Source: Alcanivorax profundi
GTDB taxonomy: Bacteria; Pseudomonadota; Gammaproteobacteria; Pseudomonadales; Alcanivoracaceae
Assembly: GCF_003597125.1 (NCBI RefSeq)
Contig: NZ_QYYA01000001.1
Span: 1,089,484-1,153,483 of the forward strand
Length of the DNA stretch: 64,000 nucleotides
Reading direction: 5' to 3'
The notes beneath the pieces are model-generated. The model searched no databases, was not told the origin of the DNA, and saw nothing but the letters and a program-made list of their open reading frames with translations. Positions 57,316 to 64,000 of the stretch are shown here, one piece after another (the first letter of the stretch is position 1; every line of letters starts with the position of its first letter). The position numbers were made by a program, and so were the translations under genes.

Positions 57316-59976
57316 ATGACCCATCGGCTATTCAAGGCCTACTGCAAGGCGGTGCTGGCGCACCCTATTTTCTGGCTGGTCCTTCTGGCTTTGGCCTGCG
57401 GCTATGCCGCCACGCAGGCCAGGCACTTCGAGATCGACGCCTCCACCGATTCCCTGATCCTGGAAAACGACAAGGACCTGCAGTACTACCGCAAGGTGTC
57501 CAAACAGTATGGCGGCAGCGATTTCCTGGTCATCACCTACACCCCAAACCAGGCCCCCCTGTTCCAGCGCGACACTCTCAGCCATTTGCAGGGCCTGCAG
57601 GAAGAGTTAAAAGCCGTCAGTCGGGTGAAATCGGTGTACAGCATGCTGGACGTGCCGCTGCTGTTCAGCCCGCAAGTCGAATTCAGCGACCTTGCCAACG
57701 GCTACCGTACGCTCACCGACAGCGATGTGGACCTGCAGCAGGCTGAAGCCGAATTTACCGACGTCAATCCGTTCTACGAAGACCTGCTGGTCAGTGACGA
57801 CGGAGGCACAACCGCCCTGCTGGTGACCTTCGAGCGCGATGCAACCTACTACGAACGGTTGAACCGGCGTAACGACTTGCGCGAACAACAACGCAATGGC
57901 GAACTGGATGCCAATGGGGAAACCCAGCTGGAACAAGCCACCCAGGCGTTCAGCGAGTACAACAGCCGCATTCAGGAACGCACCGCCGGCGAGATTCGCC
58001 AGGTGCGCGACATCATGGATAACTACCGCGACCAGGCAGACCTGTTCCTCGGCGGTATGCCCATGATCACCACCGATATCGTCAGTTTTATCCGTGCCGA
58101 TCTGAAGGTATTCGGTGCCGGGGTACTGGTCTTCCTGATCATTGCCCTCTTCATTATCTTCCGCCGTCCGCGCTGGGTCATCGTGCCCCTGGCCTGCTGT
58201 GCAATCACCGTACTGCTCGTGACCGGCCTGCTGGGGCTGATGGACTGGAAGGTGTCGGTGATCAGCAGCAACTACATCTCGCTGCTACTCATCATCACCA
58301 TGTCCATCACCATCCACCTCACCGTGCGCTTTCGCGAGTTGCATGAGGCAAACCCGGATGCCAGCCAGGCATGGTTGATCAAGGAAACCGCAGCCCACAT
58401 GCTGCGCCCCAGCATCTACATGATTCTGACCACCATGGTGGGCTTTTCCTCACTGGTGATCAGCGGCATTCGTCCGGTCATCGACTTCGGCTGGATGATG
58501 ACCCTGGGGCTGGGCGTGGCGCTGGCCGTATGCTTCCTGGCTTTCCCCGCGCTGCTGGCTCCCCTGGCACCGGGCAAACCCCGCCAGGGCAAGGACATCA
58601 GCCGTCAGCTCACCCTCGCCTTCGCCCACTTCACCGAACGCCATCGTCCGGTTCTGCTGGTGGTCGCCGTACTGGTCGCGGTGGGCTCCTTGTGGGGCGT
58701 CAGCAAGCTAACGGTAGAAAACCGGTTTATCGATTACTTCCAGGAAGAAACGGAAATCTACAAGGGGATGGTGCGGATCGACCGCAAACTTGGCGGCACC
58801 ACCCCCATGGACATCATCATTGATGCCCCCAAAGTAGAAAAAAGCACCTTTGCTCGCCAACAGCCCGACCAGGGTTGGGACGGCGAAGCGCTGGAGGATT
58901 CCGCCAGCGATCCCTTCGCCGACGGCGGCGATCCGTTCGCTGGCAGTGATCCGTTTGCCAGTGGCAATTCTGCACAAGACACTGATGCCTTTGCAGACAA
59001 TGCCCCTGTCGACGACCCCTTTGCCGCCGGTGGCGACGTCAGCGATCCGTTCGCACAACAAGACAGCGCCCAGGCGCAATCGCTGAAAGATGCCTACTGG
59101 TTTACCCCCGCGCGGCTGGCCCAGCTGGTCGAGATCCAGGAGTACCTCGAAAGCCTGCCGGAAACCGGCAAAGTGCTGTCGCTGGCCACCACCTATGAAG
59201 TGGCCGCCAAACTCAACGGTGGCCCACTGGAGTACGTCCAGCTCATGCTGCTGGCCAAGTTCATTCCCGCAGACCTGCATCAACAGCTGGTAAAACCCTA
59301 CCTCTCGGACGACGGCAACCAGGTGCGCATCAGTGTCCGGGTGATCGACTCTGACAAGAACCTCAATCGCAACGCCCTGCTCGCCAAAATCCGTCACGAT
59401 CTGCAGAACGACTTCGGCCTGCAACCGGAACAGGTGCATCTCACCGGGGCCATGGTGCTCTACAACAACATGCTGCAAAGCCTGTTCGACTCACAGATCA
59501 AGACCCTGGGCTACGTGTTCGCCGCCATCCTGATCATGCTGCTGATTCTGTTCCGAAGCCTGCCTGTGGCGTTGATCAGCATGGTTCCCAGCCTGGTGTC
59601 CGCTGCACTGGTGCTCGGCCTGATGGGCTGGATCGGGTTGCCACTGGATTTGATGACCATCACCATCACCGCCATCACCATCGGCATCGCCGTGGATGAC
59701 ACCATCCACTACATCCACCGCTTCCATGAAGAGCTGCCCAACGACAACGATTACGTGGCCACCATGAAGCGCTGTCACGGCTCCATTGGTAAAGCGATGT
59801 ACTACACCTCGCTCACCATCATCGCCGGCTTCTCGATCCTGGCCCTGTCCAGCTTCAACCCAACGGTCTACTTCGGGCTGCTGACCGGACTGGCCATGCT
59901 GGTGGCGCTGCTGAGCAACCTGACCCTGTTGCCAGCCCTGCTGATTACCCTTAAACCCAAACTCCGGGCGGGCTGA
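57316..59976 (+). CDS. MMPL/RND-superfamily exporter
   Basis: An 886-residue inner-membrane transporter of the MMPL/RND type. TM1 is at about residues 17-35, a periplasmic domain at 36-250, a block of five or six TM segments at about 255-420, another TM at 450-470, a second periplasmic domain (470-710) and the final TM set (730-880). RND permeases use proton-motive force to move lipids or hopanoids. Within the second periplasmic loop (about 530-590) are repeated DPFA units (SDPFADGGDPFAGSDPFASG), a low-complexity insertion. Confidence 0.9.
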   Translation: MTHRLFKAYCKAVLAHPIFWLVLLALACGYAATQARHFEIDASTDSLILENDKDLQYYRKVSKQYGGSDFLVITYTPNQAPLFQRDTLSHLQGLQEELKAVSRVKSVYSMLDVPLLFSPQVEFSDLANGYRTLTDSDVDLQQAEAEFTDVNPFYEDLLVSDDGGTTALLVTFERDATYYERLNRRNDLREQQRNGELDANGETQLEQATQAFSEYNSRIQERTAGEIRQVRDIMDNYRDQADLFLGGMPMITTDIVSFIRADLKVFGAGVLVFLIIALFIIFRRPRWVIVPLACCAITVLLVTGLLGLMDWKVSVISSNYISLLLIITMSITIHLTVRFRELHEANPDASQAWLIKETAAHMLRPSIYMILTTMVGFSSLVISGIRPVIDFGWMMTLGLGVALAVCFLAFPALLAPLAPGKPRQGKDISRQLTLAFAHFTERHRPVLLVVAVLVAVGSLWGVSKLTVENRFIDYFQEETEIYKGMVRIDRKLGGTTPMDIIIDAPKVEKSTFARQQPDQGWDGEALEDSASDPFADGGDPFAGSDPFASGNSAQDTDAFADNAPVDDPFAAGGDVSDPFAQQDSAQAQSLKDAYWFTPARLAQLVEIQEYLESLPETGKVLSLATTYEVAAKLNGGPLEYVQLMLLAKFIPADLHQQLVKPYLSDDGNQVRISVRVIDSDKNLNRNALLAKIRHDLQNDFGLQPEQVHLTGAMVLYNNMLQSLFDSQIKTLGYVFAAILIMLLILFRSLPVALISMVPSLVSAALVLGLMGWIGLPLDLMTITITAITIGIAVDDTIHYIHRFHEELPNDNDYVATMKRCHGSIGKAMYYTSLTIIAGFSILALSSFNPTVYFGLLTGLAMLVALLSNLTLLPALLITLKPKLRAG

Positions 59977-60158
59977 CACCAACACCAACGGCGGAGATTG
60001 CCTCACCTCAATCTCCGCCCACGTAGCTCCTTACCCTTTCCCCTTTCTTTACCCGCATACGCTTTGCACACCCTGCTTGTCGCAATTTCATGGCAAAATG
60101 CCATGATAAATGATCGGGCCGGGGGGCCTGACAATCACAAGGGAAGGGAACCGACACC

Positions 60159-61373
60159 ATGCTTAACTCTGCATTTTCCAGGGCTTCACTCTGGCCTGCG
60201 CTACTGGCTTGCCTGCTTATCACGGGATGCACAGGCACACGCTACATTCCCCCTCAGGGACAACTCGCCGCACCCGCATCCCCTCCTGCCGCCCTGAAAG
60301 GGTTTGAGGGCAACGCCCAAGTGGAACTGGATGTCGCCGGGGGCTATGCCTCACCCAATGATCGGACTTATCCGACACAGCTGGCCAACGACGAAATTCA
60401 ACGCTGGTTCGCTGGCAACGGTGACGACCTGACCGTTCACATTCGCAATGAGAATACCCGGGACAGCGGCTGGTTAAGCATGGTGCCCTACTTTCTGACG
60501 CTGGGGATTTTGCCCTCCTGGTTGAACACCGAGGGGGAAACAGTGATGGAAGTGAAGGCCGGGGATGAGGTGTTATTTGCGAATCGCGAAGACGTTGCGT
60601 ACAAATCGGCCCTGTCCATGCTGCTTCCGACTGCCTACCTGGTCGGCAGCCCAGGCAAACAACAGTACGAAATCATGGCGCATGATCAGCTCAACCGGCA
60701 TAAGCATGCTCTTCAGGCTTTCATCACATCCCAACAGGCCGGTTACGAAACCGCGGTATCCGACGGCACAGTAGAAGCCTATCGCCAGTATCTTCAGGCC
60801 AATCCCGACTCGTTCTTCCGAATGGAAACCTTGCGGCGGCTATCCGAACTCGCGCCGGAAAAACAGGCGCTCGCCTTTCACCGCGACAACATCGCGATCG
60901 ATAATACCTATATCGTTTACCTCCCCGATGAATACGATATCTGGTTCCTTGGCCCTGCCAACATGAAAGTCTACGACGTTCTCCGACTGTCCAGCGCCGA
61001 AGACGATGTCCTGCTCGCCTCACGCATTCGTGCCGCAAATCAGCCCTACAAGGTTTTCAGTAGTGATGAAATTGCCCTGCTCAAAGAAGGAGGCCTGTCT
61101 TCTGCACTAATCGCGGCCATGATTGACGCTAGCGCCAATACGGCACCAAGCAGCCCCGTCCCTGATGGTGTGAGCAGTGCGGCAGTAGATAGCGAAACGA
61201 CCGAAGCGTCAGCCGCCGTGGCCCAGCCCGGGGCCGCAGATATCGCTGGCCAGTGCGCCAAGCGCTATGCCGCTCTCAAGGCTTGTGACCAGGTGCCCTC
61301 CTTCGGGGCCAATGTCTGCCGCAGTCAGGTGAAAAAGAAGTATTCCCACATGGCCTGTGAATTGATCCAGTGA
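60159..61373 (+). CDS. Predicted lipoprotein of unknown function
   Basis: A 404-residue protein with lipobox LLITGCTGT (Cys about 24). It has no recognised domain. Features are GDDLTVHIRNENTRDSGWLS, a hydrophobic MVPYFLTLGILPSWLN segment, an alpha-helical middle (YRQYLQANPDSFFRMETLRR), and a C-terminal Cys-rich tail CAKRYAALKACDQVPSFGAN with further Cys. Function not inferred. Confidence 0.65.
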   Translation: MLNSAFSRASLWPALLACLLITGCTGTRYIPPQGQLAAPASPPAALKGFEGNAQVELDVAGGYASPNDRTYPTQLANDEIQRWFAGNGDDLTVHIRNENTRDSGWLSMVPYFLTLGILPSWLNTEGETVMEVKAGDEVLFANREDVAYKSALSMLLPTAYLVGSPGKQQYEIMAHDQLNRHKHALQAFITSQQAGYETAVSDGTVEAYRQYLQANPDSFFRMETLRRLSELAPEKQALAFHRDNIAIDNTYIVYLPDEYDIWFLGPANMKVYDVLRLSSAEDDVLLASRIRAANQPYKVFSSDEIALLKEGGLSSALIAAMIDASANTAPSSPVPDGVSSAAVDSETTEASAAVAQPGAADIAGQCAKRYAALKACDQVPSFGANVCRSQVKKKYSHMACELIQ

Positions 61374-61402
61374 GCCTGATTCGGTGGCATCATCGGCTTG
61401 AC

Positions 61403-61431
61403 TTGATAACTGTCCAAATGAACAGTATATT
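61403..61431 (+). promoter_or_regulatory. Orphan SOS-type promoter with LexA box
   Basis: -35 TTGATA (61403-61408) and -10 TATATT (61426-61431) are 17 bp apart, with a CTGTCCAAATGAACAG LexA-type box (61410-61425) filling the spacer. No credible plus-strand gene follows before 61669. The box is near-palindromic, so it could also serve the minus strand. Confidence 0.5.
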
Positions 61432-61668
61432 GATCGTCCGGGTAGCCCACAGGCCTTCATTACTGTGACCCCAGGAAAGCCTGCTGATTGATCTCCGCGC
61501 CCCAGGGACGGGGCCGGGCTCCCGGACTCATTCAAATAGCACAACGCCATCACCACGAGTTGTGCTATGGGCAGGAGCAGCGCTCGAGCCGCGTACCACT
61601 AGAATCGCCAGCCGGCAGACTCCCTCTGTGCCATTGCCTCCGGGCAACCCGCATCGCTGACTGGCAGA

Positions 61669-62067
61669 TCACGTATCCCCACCAGACTCTCTTTTCAATC
61701 GCTGCCGGTCCCGAATTGCCTGCACTTTGTTTTCAAAGCTCTCCTCAGCACCTGCCTTCTCAACCGCAGGCTCGCCATCCCCGGAACCGTGCGGCTCCAG
61801 TGCATCCAGCAGAACACCGGGCAACAATAACACTCCAGCTGAAAAACTCAGCACAGAGCCCATCGCCGCCACCAGCAGCAGGGCCTCATTGCCCATGTCA
61901 GGAATGAGCGAAAGGAAGAAAGGAATAATCATTAACAGCAACAGCGACACGTTCATTCTTGATTGGTAACGCCCTCCAAGAAGACGCCCCACCTTTCGCA
62001 TTCGAAAATAGAATGAAACAGCAGCCAATAGACTCAGGGCTGACAGCGCCCAAAACAGATACGTCAC
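61669..62067 (-). CDS. Small uncharacterised membrane protein
   Basis: A 132-residue inner-membrane protein with three hydrophobic segments (about 3-20, 43-58 and 65-88) and a charged C-terminal tail. No family assigned. It is 38 bp downstream of the DUF2164 gene and may form an operon with it. Confidence 0.6.
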   Translation of the reverse strand: MTYLFWALSALSLLAAVSFYFRMRKVGRLLGGRYQSRMNVSLLLLMIIPFFLSLIPDMGNEALLLVAAMGSVLSFSAGVLLLPGVLLDALEPHGSGDGEPAVEKAGAEESFENKVQAIRDRQRLKRESGGDT

Positions 62068-62105
62068 AACACGTCCTTTTTCTTACTTGGGGATTGAGTG
62101 AATCC

Positions 62106-62351
62106 CTAGCCTTCTGGTTTCTCCAGTTCCTGCAACACATAGCCCACCTCTTCCATTTTCTCGGTGAGCAGCTGCTGCGCATCCTGAAGCCCCCGGTTGT
62201 AGAAATGGGGTCCAATCTCCGCCGCGAAGAAGTCCATCAGAAACTCCGCCTCAAAGCCCCCAATCTCTTGATTCAGCTCAGAGTCAAAATACGCCTTGAT
62301 CTTGCTGACCATGCGATCTTTCTGATCCTGGCTGAAGGTAATCTCCGTCAT
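62106..62351 (-). CDS. DUF2164-family protein
   Basis: An 81-residue soluble protein with the DUF2164 pattern (SQDQKDRMVSKIKAYFDSEL, FEAEFLMDFFAAEIGPHFYN, GLQDAQQLLTEKMEEV). Widespread in gammaproteobacteria; function unknown. The likely ATG at 62351 is followed by the charged N-terminus MTEITFSQ. Confidence 0.88.
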   Translation of the reverse strand: MTEITFSQDQKDRMVSKIKAYFDSELNQEIGGFEAEFLMDFFAAEIGPHFYNRGLQDAQQLLTEKMEEVGYVLQELEKPEG

Positions 62352-62417
62352 AATCCATCCATCACGTGTAGAAACTCATGCTTGCATAGCGATCAACGTC
62401 AACCTGCGACAGCAAGC

Positions 62418-62819
62418 CTACCCTCGTCCCAACAAGCCATTCCCCAGCAAATACCCAGCCCCAAACACCGCAGCGCCAAAGATCAGCGTATTGGAGAGAA
62501 TCCCCTCAAAGGTGTATTGCGGCTGCCCGCTGAAGGCCACATGCAACCCGGCATGCACCACCAGAAACACCGACACCCAACACTGCCCCTGCGCCACTCG
62601 CTCAGGCAAGCGGCTGGTTAGCCAGCCCAATACCAGCGCGAATATCGGCACATGCAACACCACAAACACCACACGTCCCACATCGGGCGCCAGCCAACTG
62701 GTCAACGGCAACACCCGCCACTCACTATGGGTCATGGCATCCAACTCGTGGGTAAACAGCAGGCTCACACCGATAAGAAACAGGGCTCTAAGCCAGAGAG
62801 GTTGGGGAACGGTGGACAT
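62418..62819 (-). CDS. DUF6713-like four-helix membrane protein
   Basis: A 133-residue membrane protein with about four hydrophobic helices and short loops (LFLIGVSLLFTHELDAMTHS, VVFVVLHVPIFALVLGWL, WVSVFLVVHAGLHVAFS, LIFGAAVFGAGYLLGNGL). Polar residues THELDAMTH in the first loop may be functional. The ATG at 62819 has AGGGA 7 nt upstream. Family assignment moderate; function unknown. Confidence 0.65.
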   Translation of the reverse strand: MSTVPQPLWLRALFLIGVSLLFTHELDAMTHSEWRVLPLTSWLAPDVGRVVFVVLHVPIFALVLGWLTSRLPERVAQGQCWVSVFLVVHAGLHVAFSGQPQYTFEGILSNTLIFGAAVFGAGYLLGNGLLGRG

Positions 62820-62943
62820 AGCGGGATCCCTGGGGTTGTGTTTCCCTGTTCTACCGTGGATTGAGGGTAAAGGGAACACCAGGGAGCAGGTCTTGTCTTT
62901 TCACATCCCAAACACGAAGCAAGACCTCGTATCTCTCTCGGAA

Positions 62944-63019
62944 TGCTAACGCCCGGCTCACGCGCCGGTTTGGAGCCGCGAAGCGGCGGAAAATCGGTCG
63001 CCGTGCAGCCGATTGTTAA
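62944..63019 (-). repeat. attC-like integron recombination site 1 (distal array end)
   Basis: Read on the minus strand, the site runs from R'' (TTAACAA) to R' (GCGTTAGCA) with imperfect internal complementarity and a GCCGC-TTCG-GCGGC central stem, as in VCR/Pseudomonas attC sites. The stop codon of the EEP gene (63016) lies in its R''. The R' core keeps GTTA but not the full GTTRRRY. No cassette lies to its left. Confidence 0.72.
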
Positions 63020-63768
63020 TTGTTGATGCTCAACGTCACCGGTACGTGGTCGCTAATTGAAATCCATTCATCGTGGTGACCCACCTGCAAATCACATTCA
63101 TCTACAAAGTCTGACGAGGTAAACACGTAATCAATGTGATAAGCCTTCTCGCGGTTCCGCTGCAAGAAAAATGTTGGGCTGGTCTCCTTACCCTGTTCTT
63201 CCTCAAAGACTCGATGATACTGGCTCTTGAAACCCATCTCGCCGAGCTCAGCGACTACGTCTGAGTGATTCCACCAGCGGTCCGGCTTATCCCAGCGCAC
63301 ATTGCTATTAAAATCGCCGAGAATGACTGTTTTTGGTCCGCTAAGATCGTCACGGTGAATCTGAAGGTACTTCCAGAATTGCCCCATGTAGCCAAATACT
63401 TCTTCGTTGCGCCCCTTCGTCCAAACAGCCAACACGGTAAAATCTCTATTAATAATGAAAGGTAGGAAAAGCCTGAGATCTTCCGTGCACCAATTCAGTG
63501 TTTCACTTTTGCTGAACAGCCCTGGGACCGAAAAGCTGCCACTCCAATTTAACTTTTCAACTCGATGACCATTCCGCGGAAAAATGCCGATGCCACGATT
63601 TTTTGATTCACCCACCCACAGGTAGGAACCGGCCCATTCTCTATATGCTGGTGTCGATAGTGCAGGGTCTTCACATTCCTGGATCACTAAGACATCAGCT
63701 TGCAAGCTATCGGCTTCTGCAAGCTTCCTTCTGAGTGCTCCATTACAATTCCAGGTAACAACTTTCAT
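63016..63768 (-). CDS. Endonuclease/exonuclease/phosphatase-family protein on an integron cassette
   Basis: A 250-residue protein of the EEP fold. Catalytic motifs: [14 protein letters not shown] (N-terminal Asn), [10 protein letters not shown] (Glu), [12 protein letters not shown] (Asp/Asn) and [11 protein letters not shown] (Asp-His). An [14 protein letters not shown] segment is also present. The substrate could be DNA, RNA or a phosphoester. The start ATG at 63768 has no ribosome binding site, as is usual for integron cassettes. Its stop is inside attC 1 and its 5' end begins just after the R' core of attC 2. Confidence 0.85.
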   Translation of the reverse strand: MKVVTWNCNGALRRKLAEADSLQADVLVIQECEDPALSTPAYREWAGSYLWVGESKNRGIGIFPRNGHRVEKLNWSGSFSVPGLFSKSETLNWCTEDLRLFLPFIINRDFTVLAVWTKGRNEEVFGYMGQFWKYLQIHRDDLSGPKTVILGDFNSNVRWDKPDRWWNHSDVVAELGEMGFKSQYHRVFEEEQGKETSPTFFLQRNREKAYHIDYVFTSSDFVDECDLQVGHHDEWISISDHVPVTLSINN

Positions 63769-63778
63769 AGGTAGAGAC

Positions 63779-63847
63779 AATTAACGCCCGCATTTGCGGG
63801 AAATTGGAGCGCAGCGGAAATTTATCCGCAACATGCGTTTGTTATAC
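63779..63847 (-). repeat. attC-like integron recombination site 2
   Basis: On the minus strand it begins GTATAACAAACGCATG (R'') and ends GCGGGCGTTAATT (R'). Internal stems CCGCAA/TTGCGG and AAATT/AATTT fold it as an attC. The partial gene to the right ends in its R'' (TAA at 63844-63842). With site 1 it defines an 835-bp cassette. Confidence 0.75.
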
Positions 63848-64000
63848 ACCGCCAACCTCTAAGAAATCACCGGTCTCACTGTCATACACCTTAGCGCGAA
63901 GTGCCTGAGCAATCGTTTCGATTAGCTTTTGGTTCTCCGGTGAGCGGGCACAACTGAATGATATAGCCTGTGGCGCAGGAAGCCCCTCTAGGGTGAAGTG
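63842..64000 (-). CDS. Partial gene of a second integron cassette (window edge)
   Basis: 52 residues visible, ending QALRAKVYDSETGDFLEVGG plus one residue and the stop codon within attC 2. The N-terminus is outside the window. No family recognised; the acidic/hydrophobic pattern is unremarkable. The orientation matches its attC, as expected for a cassette gene. Confidence 0.6.
   Translation of the reverse strand, partial: HFTLEGLPAPQAISFSCARSPENQKLIETIAQALRAKVYDSETGDFLEVGGV

Noticed and set aside
61488..61907. Plus-strand open frame after the SOS-type promoter
   Set aside because: No ribosome binding site, no protein family features, and it overlaps the better-supported membrane protein on the minus strand.
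62880..62943. AGGTCTTG/CAAGACCT dyad as an extra attC or attI site
   Set aside because: The 8-bp dyad lacks R and L boxes with GTTA cores and a central stem, and it lies beyond the last attC. It is more likely an ordinary stem.

Overview
The window reads as chromosome from a marine-type gammaproteobacterium, most like Alcanivorax or a close relative (Alcanivoracaceae). This is inferred from gene content, the sdh/suc/gltA arrangement and protein style; no database search was run. GC is moderately high. Genes are densely packed in short operons on both strands, most with GGAG-type ribosome binding sites. No IS transposase, prophage or CRISPR array was seen.

Layout. 1-3083: a partial SDR epimerase coupled to an unknown membrane protein, then a small PA3496-like gene. 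3271-16376: a complete TCA block on the minus strand (sdhCDAB; sucAB-lpdA-sucCD) with gltA diverging from sdhC. 16540-20849: an SMP-30-like protein, a beta-hydroxyacid dehydrogenase, an amidohydrolase and a RES/Xre toxin-antitoxin pair. 20935-22928: gltX with tRNA-Ala and tRNA-Glu. 23110-28905: a DUF4399 lipoprotein, a SulP (BicA-like) transporter with a universal stress protein, dusA, transaldolase and a TerB-like protein. 29057-32699: an MlaA-like protein and an hvfA-hvfB-hvfC-doxX cluster, whose precursor carries eight EGKCG motifs (RiPP/bufferin-type copper-binding peptide). 33010-49316: a KAS III enzyme, HrpA, an M61 peptidase, a lipoprotein, a lipase, a coiled-coil protein, a double-SBP MltF-like transglycosylase, a TSP3 lipoprotein plus OmpA pair, and a ceramidase-fold protein. 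49372-61373: a lipoprotein, a CoA transferase/racemase, msrA-msrB, a 4-hydroxybutyryl-CoA dehydratase-like flavoprotein, tRNA-Thr, an outer-membrane barrel, an AraC regulator, an SRPBCC protein, an MMPL/RND exporter and a lipoprotein. 61669-64000: small genes, then what looks like the distal end of a chromosomal integron: two attC-like sites framing an 835-bp cassette, plus part of the next cassette.

The strongest accessory signals are: (1) the HvfA-type RiPP cluster; (2) a family of five intergenic dyad elements whose arms are tandem 7-bp repeats (AGTTGAC-like) and which in two places supply the stop codon of the flanking gene; (3) the integron end; (4) a 274-bp MITE-like element with 32-bp terminal inverted repeats; (5) an orphan SOS-type promoter at 61403-61431.

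How the genes work together: the TCA block covers citrate synthase, 2-oxoglutarate dehydrogenase with its own E3, succinyl-CoA synthetase and succinate dehydrogenase, that is, four of the eight cycle steps. The msrAB pair, the HvfA cluster and the SulP/Usp pair suggest stress and metal handling.
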